The notes under the pieces: generated by a model
Database searches by the model: none
What the model was told of the DNA's origin: nothing
Seen by the model: only the letters and a program-made list of their open reading frames with translations
From: Micromonospora sp. MP36
Lineage (GTDB): Bacteria > Actinomycetota > Actinomycetes > Mycobacteriales > Micromonosporaceae
Length of the DNA: 64,000 nt
Assembly (NCBI RefSeq): GCF_008119785.1
Contig: NZ_VSFA01000031.1
Location: 1-64,000 of the forward strand
Direction of reading: 5' to 3'
Program-made: the position numbers and the translations under genes
Part shown: positions 50,141-58,686 of the stretch, piece by piece
Layout of the letters: the number at the start of each line of letters is the position of its first letter
Position numbering within the stretch: position 1 is the stretch's first letter

Positions 50141-52189
50141 TCACGCCGTCGGCAGCCAACCGAGGGTCTTCATGGTGGCGATGTCGGTCGCCCGGAGGCC
50201 GGCGTCGGAGACGGTCCAGAGGACTCCGTCGACCACCAGTGACCGGCGGATCGGCGCCTGATCCTGGGGACGCCCCGTGGCCAGCGGGTGGTCGACCGTG
50301 CCCACCTGGGTGAACCCGCCGTCGCCGACCCGCAGGGCCAGCGCCACGTTGCTCGGCGGACCGGGGCGGGTCACGGCGCCCGCGGCGTGGACGGTCAGCG
50401 GGACCACGACGAGGCGTTCGGCCGGCCAGTAGAGGAACGCGTGCGGGTCGAACTCCGCCTCGGAGTGCCCCTGCTTGACGTGATACTGGGCGATCCGGGT
50501 CGGCTTGGCCGGGTCGGAGACGTCGAAGAGCGAGAGCTGGGTGCCCTGGACCCGGCCCTGGTCCGACGCCTCCTGCCCGACGCCGAGGAGCCGCCCGTCG
50601 CCGGCCGGGTGCAGGTACGCCGAATACCCGGTGATCTTCAGTTCGCCGCTCACCTTCGGCGCCGTCGGATCACGCAGGTCGACGGTGTAGAGCGGGTCGG
50701 TCTGCCGGAAGGTGACCACGTATCCGGTGCTGCCGGCGAACCGTACCGCGTGGATGCGTTCTCCCTTGCCCAGTCCGGTGACCTTGCCGACCTGCTTCAG
50801 GGTCGTGCCGTCGGCGCGCAGGACGTACACGCTGGAGGTCGAGTTGGGCTTGGCGCCCCAGGTGCGGCCGCTGGTGGTGGCCACCCGCAGGTGCTCGTCC
50901 CACTCCGACATGGCGTACTGGTTGATCAGCCAGCCCGGTACGGACGCGGCGGCGACGTACCGCGGAGCGCCCGCGCCGGAGGTGTCGAACTGGTAGATCT
51001 CGGTGGTCTCGTCCTTCGGATCGGGTGCACGGTTGCCCGTGGTCAGCATCGGCAGCACCCGCCAGCGCTGGTCGTTGGCGACGTACAGCCGGGATGCGGT
51101 GCTGTAGACGGTGTCGCCATCGGCGAGCACGGTGACCGGGTCGCCGGCGCCGAGGGTGGCCGCAGCCAGGTCGAAGCTGAGCACGGTCACCAGGGACGTG
51201 CCGGAGTAGCTGGCCGGCCGGCTCACCCGGTCGCAGCCGACCCGTCCGGTGCTGGTCCGCCCGCCGGCGGTGACCTCGTACCGGGGCAGCCAGTCGTCGG
51301 CGGTGGCGTCGTCGATGATCTGGCGGTTGGTGGCGGTGCGCTGCTCGTCGGTGACCTTCTCGCGGTAGGGGAAGGTCAGTCGGGGCGCGGAGCGGACCAC
51401 GACACGGATCCTCGTACCCACCTGGCGGGCGTCCACCAGGTTGCCGTCGATGCGGTACTCGCCGATGATCTTCGGCGTGCCGGAGAGGTCCACCATGATC
51501 AGGCGGGGACCGACGATGTCCTCCGGCGTCGGGGCGGAGCGACCGTCTGCCGGCATGGCACGGCCGCCGGGGACGGCGGGCTTCGCCATCGGGGCCCACC
51601 CTTCGCGCAGCAGCAGCAGCGCCCGGTCGCCCTGTAGCAGCAGGCTGGCGTCGGCGCCGCCGAACCCATCGGGCGTCAGGTCCAGTTCCCCAACAACGCG
51701 GCGGTCCGCCGGATCGATCACGTACAGCTTGCCCCGGTTGACGGTGACGATCCGCTTGCCGTCGGTCTTGACCAGGTCCGGCTCGTCGACCCCGGCCTCG
51801 TGGGTGTTGGTACCCGAGTAGTCGGCGGTGCCGGCCCCGGGTGCGGCGTCTGCTTGCTTCGCTGCGGCCGGTGCTCCGGCGGCCTGTTCCGCGCCGCCCA
51901 AGGTACGGATGTCCCGGTTCGGCCCGAAACCCCAGGGCCCGACGTACGCCTTGGCCGCCGTCTTCAGCTGCTGCAGCGCCTCTGTGCAGGAGCGGTAGGC
52001 GACCAGCCGGAACTCGCCGGCCGGCACACCCCGGTCACGTGGTGGGGCGCTGGCCGGCTCCGCAGTGCAGCCGGCCACCAGGGACAGGCCGACGACCAGG
52101 ACCACTGGCACGACTCGAGCCCGAGTCATGACGCGGAGGACGCCGGTGGCGGCGGTGCGCTGGGGTACGTGGACGCTGCTGTCCGTCAT
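50141..52189 (-). CDS. Beta-propeller domain secreted lipoprotein
   Basis: A 682-residue protein of the secreted beta-propeller family (PF09826 type). The N-terminus has a hydrophobic segment VVPVVLVVGLSLVAGC that ends in a lipobox, so it is a cell-surface lipoprotein. The blade units include EPDLVKTDGKRIVTVNRG, LIMVDLSGTPKIIGEYRI, GSTGYVVTFRQTDPLYTVDL and TQLSLFDVSDPAKPTRIAQY. An ATG at 52189 has TAGGACC close upstream; an ATG at 52129 would shorten the n-region to a typical length. Function unknown; such propellers bind proteins or ligands outside the cell. Confidence 0.85.
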   Translation of the reverse strand: MTDSSVHVPQRTAATGVLRVMTRARVVPVVLVVGLSLVAGCTAEPASAPPRDRGVPAGEFRLVAYRSCTEALQQLKTAAKAYVGPWGFGPNRDIRTLGGAEQAAGAPAAAKQADAAPGAGTADYSGTNTHEAGVDEPDLVKTDGKRIVTVNRGKLYVIDPADRRVVGELDLTPDGFGGADASLLLQGDRALLLLREGWAPMAKPAVPGGRAMPADGRSAPTPEDIVGPRLIMVDLSGTPKIIGEYRIDGNLVDARQVGTRIRVVVRSAPRLTFPYREKVTDEQRTATNRQIIDDATADDWLPRYEVTAGGRTSTGRVGCDRVSRPASYSGTSLVTVLSFDLAAATLGAGDPVTVLADGDTVYSTASRLYVANDQRWRVLPMLTTGNRAPDPKDETTEIYQFDTSGAGAPRYVAAASVPGWLINQYAMSEWDEHLRVATTSGRTWGAKPNSTSSVYVLRADGTTLKQVGKVTGLGKGERIHAVRFAGSTGYVVTFRQTDPLYTVDLRDPTAPKVSGELKITGYSAYLHPAGDGRLLGVGQEASDQGRVQGTQLSLFDVSDPAKPTRIAQYHVKQGHSEAEFDPHAFLYWPAERLVVVPLTVHAAGAVTRPGPPSNVALALRVGDGGFTQVGTVDHPLATGRPQDQAPIRRSLVVDGVLWTVSDAGLRATDIATMKTLGWLPTA

Positions 52190-52345
52190 GGGTCCTACGA
52201 CGTGGCTGTCCCGGGCTGGGTTCCCGCCGAACTGCGCCCGTTCGCCGCGGTATCCGGCGCGACGGCGTCGGGGAGAAGGTCGCACAGGTCACCGACCGAC
52301 CGCGGTGTCGGGCTTGACCTGCGGCGGCACGATAGCGTCGGGGCG

Positions 52346-53275
52346 ATGCTCACGCCCACCGAACCAGCCGCCCTGACCACTGCCGAACGCGCGATCGATG
52401 ACCGCTTCCGCGCGATCCTGGCCCGGCTGCCCCGGCGCGGACCGGTCGGCTGGCTGATCGAGTTCGCGGTCTTCGGGCTCAAACAGGCCTGGGCATGCGT
52501 GTTCGGTGGGGCGATGCTGGCGGTCATCTTCGCGGCGCATCTCTGGTACCCGAAGGACGCGGCATTCGCTCGCAACGACTTCCTGACGCTCGCCGCGGTC
52601 GCCATCCAGATCGCGATGGTGGCCGGGCGCCTGGAAACCCTGCGTGAGTTGCGGGTGGTGGTCCTGTTCCATGTCGTCGGCACGGTCATGGAGTTGTTCA
52701 AGACGCACATCGGCTCGTGGTCCTACGAGCCCGACGGGGTGCTGCGGCTCGGCGCGGTGCCCCTCTTCAGCGGATTCATGTATGCCGCGGTCGGCTCCTA
52801 CCTGGTCCGGGTCAACCGGCTGTTCGACCTGCGTTTCGTGCGCTACCCGAGGCGCTGGGCGACCGCTGTCGTGGCCGCCGCCATCTATGCCAACTTCTTC
52901 ACCAACCACTACGTCCCGGACATCCGGTGGCTGCTCATCGCTGTCGTCGCCCTCGTGTTCGGGCGCTGTGTCATGCAGTTCCGCATCTTCCGGTTCCGGT
53001 GGCGCATGCCGCTCCTGTTGGCCTTCCTGCTCGTCGCTTTCTTCATCTGGCTCGCCGAGAACATCGCCACCTGGTCGAATGCCTGGCTCTATCCCAGCCA
53101 GGTGGGCGGTTGGCACCCGGTTTCACCGGCGAAGCTCGCGTCGTGGTTCCTCCTCATGATCATCTCGGTCGTGCTGGTCACGTGGATCTCGCCGCCGCAG
53201 CCGCCAGTGGACCCGCAGCCGGACGCAGCGATGGACGCGGACGAGGCGGTGTCATCGAACAGCCTCAGGTCTTGA
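52346..53275 (+). CDS. DUF817 family membrane protein
   Basis: A 309-residue integral membrane protein with about eight hydrophobic helices. The DUF817 signature includes EFAVFGLKQAWACVFGG, HVVGTVMELFKTHIGSWSY, FSGFMYAAVGSYL and FFTNHYVPDIRW, with conserved His and Glu positions in helices. Function unknown. The ATG at 52346 gives the family start; the longer frame overlaps the propeller gene. Its last 24 bases overlap the end of the convergent YCII gene. Confidence 0.88.
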   Translation: MLTPTEPAALTTAERAIDDRFRAILARLPRRGPVGWLIEFAVFGLKQAWACVFGGAMLAVIFAAHLWYPKDAAFARNDFLTLAAVAIQIAMVAGRLETLRELRVVVLFHVVGTVMELFKTHIGSWSYEPDGVLRLGAVPLFSGFMYAAVGSYLVRVNRLFDLRFVRYPRRWATAVVAAAIYANFFTNHYVPDIRWLLIAVVALVFGRCVMQFRIFRFRWRMPLLLAFLLVAFFIWLAENIATWSNAWLYPSQVGGWHPVSPAKLASWFLLMIISVVLVTWISPPQPPVDPQPDAAMDADEAVSSNSLRS

Positions 53276-53821
53276 CGGTCGCCCGCCGAACGCCCAGTTG
53301 TGCACCTCGATGTCGGCGTATCGGTCCGCGGTGAGGACGGCGCGCGCCTGGTCCGGGGCCGGTGCCCGGACCAGCGCCGCGGTGCCCAGCCAGGTGGCGC
53401 CGTCGTCGGACAGCAGCGGCCCGTACGCGATCAGGTCCTCCCGGTCGGGCGGCGCGGCGAGGTCGGTGGCCTGCCCCGCGCCGAGGCCGAGCACCAGGTA
53501 CCGGTTGCCGCCGGTCCGGCCGCCGGGGAAGTCCCACATGGTGCGCCCCAGCGTGTTGCGCCACCGGCGCAGCAGCACGTCCCGGTATGCGCCGGCCTGG
53601 TAGTTGGGCTCGTCGAAGGCGAACGCCCGGGCGGCGGCGGGATCGGGCAGGTCGACGATGTGCACGCTGCCGGTGGGCGTGTCGCCGTCGTCGGCGAAGG
53701 TCGGACCGCGGGCGATCATCTCCGCCGCGTACCGGTCCATGTAGGACCAGTGCTCTTCCAGTAGTTGGCGGCGCAGTGCCACGGAGCCGGGCCGGTCGCG
53801 GTGGTAGCAGAAGAACTCCAT
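53252..53821 (-). CDS. Double YCII-related domain protein
   Basis: A 189-residue protein with two YCII-like ferredoxin-fold halves. The first is MEFFCYHRDRPGSVALRRQLL with HIVDLPDPAAARAFAFDEPNYQAG. The second is RYLVLGLGAG with ALVRAPAPDQARAVLTADRY. YCII proteins are small, often dimeric, and may be hydrolases or lyases acting on aromatic or chloro compounds, so the fused form mimics a dimer. The ATG at 53821 is the family start. It is divergent from the haem-enzyme cassette, and its end overlaps the DUF817 gene by 24 bases. Confidence 0.8.
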   Translation of the reverse strand: MEFFCYHRDRPGSVALRRQLLEEHWSYMDRYAAEMIARGPTFADDGDTPTGSVHIVDLPDPAAARAFAFDEPNYQAGAYRDVLLRRWRNTLGRTMWDFPGGRTGGNRYLVLGLGAGQATDLAAPPDREDLIAYGPLLSDDGATWLGTAALVRAPAPDQARAVLTADRYADIEVHNWAFGGRPSRPEAVR

Positions 53822-53885
53822 GCACCTAATCCTGACCGCCCTGCCGGACGCCGTCGGCACGGGGTGGTCAGGTGACGAATCGTCC

Positions 53886-53923
53886 GACGTTAATGCGGGC
53901 CGAGTATAGTAAGACGTCAATGC
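53886..53923. repeat. Two direct repeats in the YCII / TDO-like promoter gap
   Basis: GACGTTAATGC (53886-53896) and GACGTCAATGC (53913-53923) are the same 11-mer with one change, spaced 27 bases apart. They lie in an AT-rich patch containing TATACT on the minus strand (53908-53903). They are possible activator or repressor sites for one or both divergent genes. Confidence 0.4.
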
Positions 53924-54049
53924 TAATTCGACAATATGTTGGGCTTGTGAGTCACCTCGCGTCGTGAGCTCTGGTAGCCGAATGTGTTGTTTGCTTGACT
54001 GTGCGCCAGTGCCGTGGAGGAGTCGCGGCGTGACTGGAGGCTGTGCCGC

Positions 54050-54856
54050 GTGAGCAAACCGGATCCGGAAAACGCAGTCGGGAACGTGCACGAGGTGCTC
54101 GACCGGCCGCTGTTCAACCCGGTGTTGAAAGTGACGGTCGGCGAAGGAAAGCTCGACTACGAGGTATATCTGCGCACCGCCGATCTGCTGCGGCTACAGA
54201 CACCCAGGTCGGAGCTTGTCCATGCGGACGAACTCATGTTCCAGATCGTGCATCAGGCGCAGGAACTCTGGCTGAAACTCCTCGCCCACGAGGTGGCCGA
54301 GGTCGTCGACGAGCTCGATGGTGATCGCCTGTGGGAGGCGGCGGCTCGGCTGGACCGGGCGGTGCGGATCACCCACTGCCTGTCGAACGAGCTGCGGGTG
54401 CTGGAGACGCTCGCACCCGACACCTACCAGGTGATCCGCCGGCATCTCGGCAACGGCAGCGGGCAGGAGTCCCCCGGCTACAACGCCGTACGGGTGGCGG
54501 CGTCGTACGCCGCCGCGGCGCTGGACGGGCTCCTCGCGCGCCACGAGGTCGCGCTCGCCGAGGTCTACGCAGGTGCCCGGCCGGAATTGAAGCGAGTCTG
54601 CGAACTCCTCGTCGACCTGGACGAGGGCTATCAGACGTGGCTGTTCACCCATTACATGCTGGTGCGCCGGACGATCGGGGTGGGCCGGGACGTCGCGGCG
54701 CTGGACGGAATGCCCACCCAGATTCTCGTCGGTCGGATGACCCAGCCGCTGTTCCGCTCACTCTGGGCGGTCCGCAACCAGCTCACCGCCGAGTGGCGGC
54801 GGGAGGGTGGCCTGGTGCCCGGAGCGGATCGCCGCGAAGCGCGGGTGCCGGCGTGA
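54050..54856 (+). CDS. Tryptophan 2,3-dioxygenase-like haem protein
   Basis: A 268-residue all-helical protein of the TDO superfamily. FQIVHQAQELWLKLL near residue 65 matches the haem-pocket FxxxHQxxELWxK of tryptophan dioxygenases, and RVLETLAPD and WLFTHYMLVRRTIG follow in order. Two substrate-side elements differ from canonical TDO. The SGFQSxxYR segment reads GSGQESPGYNAVR, and the GTGGSSG loop is replaced by LDGMPTQIL. The enzyme may therefore use a modified tryptophan or do a different oxygenation, as MarE of maremycin does (known TDO-like enzyme). The GTG start has GGAGG nine bases upstream. The stop overlaps the next gene by GTGA. Confidence 0.85.
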   Translation: MSKPDPENAVGNVHEVLDRPLFNPVLKVTVGEGKLDYEVYLRTADLLRLQTPRSELVHADELMFQIVHQAQELWLKLLAHEVAEVVDELDGDRLWEAAARLDRAVRITHCLSNELRVLETLAPDTYQVIRRHLGNGSGQESPGYNAVRVAASYAAAALDGLLARHEVALAEVYAGARPELKRVCELLVDLDEGYQTWLFTHYMLVRRTIGVGRDVAALDGMPTQILVGRMTQPLFRSLWAVRNQLTAEWRREGGLVPGADRREARVPA

Positions 54857-55983
54857 CCTCGCGACTGCGGCACCACTTTCCCGTACTCGAGAACTGCGTG
54901 TACCTGAACAGCAACTCCACCGGAGCGGTGCCCCGCGGGGCCGAACCCGTGCTGCGCCGGTACTGGGAGACGCTGTGCGCCTGGCGCGACGACGTGTGGG
55001 ACGAGTGGCTCGGCGACCTGCGGGCCTACGGCGACGCCGTGGCACGGTTCATCGGCGGCCCCCCAGGCAGCGTGGTCACCGACGCCAACGTCAGCACCCT
55101 GCTGGGCCGCATCGCCTCCTGCTTCGACTACCGCCCGCCCCGCAACCGGGTGGTCACGACGCACCTGGAATTCCCCACGGTGCCGTTCATCTGGCGTGCG
55201 TTCGGCCGGTACGGCGCCCGACTCGACGTCGTCGGCGCCGACGCGCCCGGATTCGACGAAGATGCCCTGGAGCGGCGGATCGACGAACGTACGCTGCTGG
55301 TGTGCGTGCCGCACGCCAGCTACGCCACCGGCGCGATGATCGACCTTCCCCGGCTCGTCAAACGCGCACACGACGTTGGCGCACTCGTCGTCGTCGACGC
55401 CTTCCAGACCATCGGCACGGTCCCCTTCGACGTGGCGGCGCTCGATGTCGACTTCGTCCTCGGCGGCGCCCACAAATGGCTCTGCGGAGTCGGCACCGCG
55501 TTCCTGTACGTCCGTCCCGACCTGCTACCCGCCCTGCGACCGGCGGCGACGGGATGGTTCGCCGGCGACGCCGCGCTGACCTTCCGACCGTCGTCGGACT
55601 TGGCCGGCGACGCCCGCCGGTTCGCCGGTGGAACACCGTTCCCACTCAGCGCCCAGATCTCCAGAGTCGGGCTGGACCTGCTGGCCGGCGTCGGCATCGA
55701 CACCATCCGCGAGCACTCACTGAAGTGCACCGATCGGATACTGCACCGCGCCGCGGCCGCTGGCATCCCGGCGCTCGGCCCCACCACGCCCGCACAACGG
55801 GGCGGCGTCATCTGCCTCGCCGTCCCTGACGGTGAGGCGGTCAAACGCGGCCTCGCCCGGCGGCAGATGATCTGCAGCTGGCGAGGGGGCCTCCGGGTGG
55901 CTCCGCACATCTACAACACCATCGACGAGGTCGACGCGTTCATGGACGCGCTCGAACTGGAGCTTCAGCAGGCCGGACGATGA
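54853..55983 (+). CDS. Class V aminotransferase-fold PLP enzyme (kynureninase-like)
   Basis: A 376-residue fold-type I PLP protein. NCVYLNSNSTGAVPRGAEPV is the N-terminal signature, VLVVDAFQTIGTVPFDV-type Asp-binding strand lies mid-protein (VVVDAFQTIGT), and GGAHKWLCGVGTAFLYV carries the PLP Lys. LRVAPHIYNTIDEVDAFMDAL closes the protein. The Lys segment is closer to isopenicillin-epimerase/EgtE-type or cysteine-desulfurase-like members than to textbook kynureninase (which has a longer CSYKYLN segment). With the TDO-like gene beside it, cleavage of a kynurenine-type product is plausible, but a transamination or C-S lyase role is not excluded. It is translationally coupled on both sides. Confidence 0.82.
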   Translation: MTSRLRHHFPVLENCVYLNSNSTGAVPRGAEPVLRRYWETLCAWRDDVWDEWLGDLRAYGDAVARFIGGPPGSVVTDANVSTLLGRIASCFDYRPPRNRVVTTHLEFPTVPFIWRAFGRYGARLDVVGADAPGFDEDALERRIDERTLLVCVPHASYATGAMIDLPRLVKRAHDVGALVVVDAFQTIGTVPFDVAALDVDFVLGGAHKWLCGVGTAFLYVRPDLLPALRPAATGWFAGDAALTFRPSSDLAGDARRFAGGTPFPLSAQISRVGLDLLAGVGIDTIREHSLKCTDRILHRAAAAGIPALGPTTPAQRGGVICLAVPDGEAVKRGLARRQMICSWRGGLRVAPHIYNTIDEVDAFMDALELELQQAGR

Positions 55984-57002
55984 CCGCCACGCCGCTGTCC
56001 CCGCGAGCGCTCATGAGCCTGCTCGCCAACGGCGTCAAGGCCATGGACGTGCTGGAGACCGCCCTTGACCTCGGGCTGCTCGACGCTCTGGAACGAGGCC
56101 CGGTACGCCTAGGGCAGCTCAGCGTCCGCTTCGACCTGCGACCCGACCGGCTCTACAAGCTCCTCGACTGCCTGGAGAGCCTCGGTTTCGTGCACCGCGA
56201 CGAGCGGACCGACGACATCAACGACGCCGAGTACCGCGCCGTCCCGGGGCTCCAGGACGCCGCCGTCGCGGTAGTCGGACCCGACGCGATCGAACGCGAC
56301 CGCGACAAGTACCCGTGGCGACACCTGCACGGCAGGCTGGCGGACACCCTCCGCGGACGGCTCAGCATCACCGAGGACGACTTCGCCTGGCCGCCGAAGA
56401 CGGCCGCGCAGATCGCCGGCTTCGAGCAGAGCATGGCCGCCGGTCTGGGCCCGATCATCGAGGCGTTCCGCACCCACGCACCCCGGCTCTGGCCCGACCG
56501 TCACCGGCTGCTGGACGTCGGAGGCGGCGACGGCACCCTCGCCACGCACCTGCTCACCGATACGCCCGGCCTGACCATCGACGTCTACAACCTGCCCGCA
56601 GTCCAGCCCCTCGTGGACGAGACCCGCGCGCGGTCCGGCCACGGGCCTCGGCTCGGGTTCGTCGGCGGGGACTTCCTCACCGAACCGCTACCCACCGGCT
56701 ACGACGCCATGGCGTTCGTCCGCGTCCTGCACGACTGGCCGGCAGGCACCGCCCACCGCCTGATCGAGCAGGCCTACCACGCGCTGCCGGCCCGCGGCCG
56801 CCTGCTGATCTGCGAGGAGTTCCGCACCTCGGAGCGGCTGGCCATGCAGTTCTTCTGGTCCTACTTCCTGATCGGCGTCGACAGTTGCGCCAGCCGCCTG
56901 CGGGAGATCACCTTCTACACGAGCGCGCTGCGGCGGGCCGGATTCCACGAGATCGAGGTGCTACCCGGCCCGTTCGAACTGATCTCGGCGCGCAAGCCGT
57001 GA
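55980..57002 (+). CDS. SAM-dependent methyltransferase (O-methyltransferase family 2)
   Basis: A 340-residue methyltransferase with an N-terminal winged-helix dimerisation domain (VLETALDLGLLDALERGPV, DRLYKLLDCLESLGFV) and a C-terminal Rossmann domain. SAM motif I is LLDVGGGDGTLATHLL, followed by VGGDFLTEPLP and the catalytic-base segment FVRVLHDWPAGTAHRL, in which the His is kept. It belongs to the plant-type O-MT family; bacterial members also C-methylate aromatic rings, for example SibL and AcmL, which act on 3-hydroxykynurenine. Its place after the TDO-like and PLP genes (ATGA overlap) suggests methylation of a tryptophan/kynurenine-derived aromatic. Confidence 0.88.
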   Translation: MTATPLSPRALMSLLANGVKAMDVLETALDLGLLDALERGPVRLGQLSVRFDLRPDRLYKLLDCLESLGFVHRDERTDDINDAEYRAVPGLQDAAVAVVGPDAIERDRDKYPWRHLHGRLADTLRGRLSITEDDFAWPPKTAAQIAGFEQSMAAGLGPIIEAFRTHAPRLWPDRHRLLDVGGGDGTLATHLLTDTPGLTIDVYNLPAVQPLVDETRARSGHGPRLGFVGGDFLTEPLPTGYDAMAFVRVLHDWPAGTAHRLIEQAYHALPARGRLLICEEFRTSERLAMQFFWSYFLIGVDSCASRLREITFYTSALRRAGFHEIEVLPGPFELISARKP

Positions 57003-57252
57003 CCGGGATCATGGCTGGGGGTCGAGGTCGAGGCGGCGGGTGAACGGGTGACGGGCCGGCCGCAGTCGGCGCCGCCGCGGTGGTGACTGTGGTCAGTGGC
57101 TTCCCTGCCAAGTGGTCCCGCTTACTTGTTCGACTGAAGGAAACTTCCGCTCGACCTCTTGCGCGTGCCAATGCTTGCCGCCGACAGTCTGACCACCACC
57201 TAGCTTCGATATCCGTCGATGCGATTGTCCGGTGGGCAGCTGAGGAGGAAGC

Positions 57253-58098
57253 ATGGCACCCGTCGTCCCCCGCCGCAGAAGCCGCCTCGTCTCACTCGCG
57301 ATCGCCGCCCTCGCCGGCCTGGCGCCGGTCGCCCTGTGGGCGCTGCCCGCACAGGCGGCCGCCCCGCTCTACACCGCCCTGGGCGACTCGTACTCCTCGG
57401 GTGTCGGCACCCGCTCGTACTACTCCGACGGCACCAGCTGCTACCGCTCGCCGTACGCGTACCCCGTCCTCGACGCGAACCAGATCGGCGCCACCCTCAC
57501 ATTCGCCGCCTGCTCCGGCGCGCGGGTCGCCGACGTGTCCAACAACCAGCTCGGCAGCCTCAGCTCGTCGACCAACTACGTCACGCTCACCGTCGGCGGC
57601 AACGACGCCGGGTTCTCCTCCGTCATCACGCAGTGCGCCAAGCCCTGGCCGTACACCTGCTGGGGTGACATCGACAACGCCAACAACTACATCCGGAACA
57701 CCCTGCCCAGCACCCTGGACGCGCTCTACAACAAGATCCGCTCGCGGGCTCCGTACGCCCGGGTGGTGATCGTCGGGTATCCGCGCCTGTTCAACGAGAG
57801 CGACTGCCAGTCGCTGGCCCGGATCAGCCCGGGTGAGCAGGCGGCGCTGAACGACACCGCCGATCTGCTCAACGAGACCATCAAGGCCCGGGCGGTCGCC
57901 CACTCGTTCCCGTTCGTGGACCCACGTGCCGCGTTCACCGGGCACGCCGTCTGCGACTCGATCGAATGGGTCAACGGCCTGTCGAACCCCGTCATGGAGT
58001 CCTACCACCCGAACCGCACCGGCCAGTCGAGCGGCTACGCCCCGCTGGTGAAGAACGCCATGCTGGGTGCCACGACGGCGGCCGCCGGCAAGGCGTAG
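57253..58098 (+). CDS. Secreted GDSL/SGNH lipase
   Basis: A 281-residue exported SGNH hydrolase. A signal peptide with RRRSRLVSLAIAALAGLAPVALWALPAQAAA covers about residues 5-35. The mature part begins YTALGDSYSSGVGTRS (catalytic Ser in GDSYSSG). Oxyanion-hole Gly and Asn are in VTLTVGGNDAGFSS. The C-terminal DxxH region is MESYHPN. Four to six cysteines suggest disulfides, as in streptomycete secreted lipases. It probably cleaves esters or lipids outside the cell. GAGGAGGAAGC precedes the ATG. Confidence 0.92.
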   Translation: MAPVVPRRRSRLVSLAIAALAGLAPVALWALPAQAAAPLYTALGDSYSSGVGTRSYYSDGTSCYRSPYAYPVLDANQIGATLTFAACSGARVADVSNNQLGSLSSSTNYVTLTVGGNDAGFSSVITQCAKPWPYTCWGDIDNANNYIRNTLPSTLDALYNKIRSRAPYARVVIVGYPRLFNESDCQSLARISPGEQAALNDTADLLNETIKARAVAHSFPFVDPRAAFTGHAVCDSIEWVNGLSNPVMESYHPNRTGQSSGYAPLVKNAMLGATTAAAGKA

Positions 58099-58137
58099 CC
58101 ACCGGCAGGTCGGAGTACGTCAAAACGCCGATCAGCT

Positions 58138-58470
58138 TCAGATGCCGAGACCGCCAGCCATGGTCAGTTCCTGGCTGGTGAATTCGCCGGTGAGCATCGG
58201 CATGGCCCTGGCGATGGCAGCCCTGGTTTCTGGCAGGGTCAGCGAGGCGTCGTGGTGCTCCTTCGACTGCCACACCTCGCTGACCCAGATCGTGACGTCG
58301 TCCGTGTTGGACACGCCCACCGCGTAGAGCTCGCAACCCGCCTGACGAAGGCCATCGACGCCGCTGAGCAGGATGGCCACCACGTCGTCGCGGTGGCCGG
58401 GCTTGGCCTCCATCGATCCGATGTACCCGTACGACACGTCCGCCCCATCCGCTGCTCCGACAACCGCCAC
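58138..58470 (-). CDS. Antibiotic biosynthesis monooxygenase (ABM/YgiN) family protein
   Basis: A 110-residue ferredoxin-like protein: YGYIGSMEAKPGHRDDVVAILLSG, AVGVSNTDDVTIWVSEVWQSKEHHDASL, and a C-terminal helix with AIARAMPMLTGEF. The pattern matches the YgiN/ABM family (Pfam ABM), which contains quinol monooxygenases and haem-degrading or polyketide-modifying relatives. Function here is unknown. The GTG at 58470 has GGAGG five bases before it. It is convergent with the lipase gene. Confidence 0.88.
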   Translation of the reverse strand: MAVVGAADGADVSYGYIGSMEAKPGHRDDVVAILLSGVDGLRQAGCELYAVGVSNTDDVTIWVSEVWQSKEHHDASLTLPETRAAIARAMPMLTGEFTSQELTMAGGLGI

Positions 58471-58686
58471 AATCTACCTCCGCCCGGGCGAGCACTGGCT
58501 GTTCTCCAGAGGGTGCCCGGAACGAGGCCCGCAAACCCGAACGTGACCAGGAACCCCAACCCCTTTCACCCAGGCCGGGTGGTGATCGGCGCTAACCCCT
58601 GGCGGAGCTCACGGCGGGACGCTAAGCTCCGCCGCGATGAAACCTTCTCTCAGATTGGGGGTCCGGTTCGCGCAAGGTGAGTGCTG

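Noticed and set aside
1-57002. NRPS and the TDO-like cassette as one biosynthetic cluster
   Set aside because: They are separated by about 51 kb of mostly unrelated genes, so a shared pathway cannot be argued from this window.
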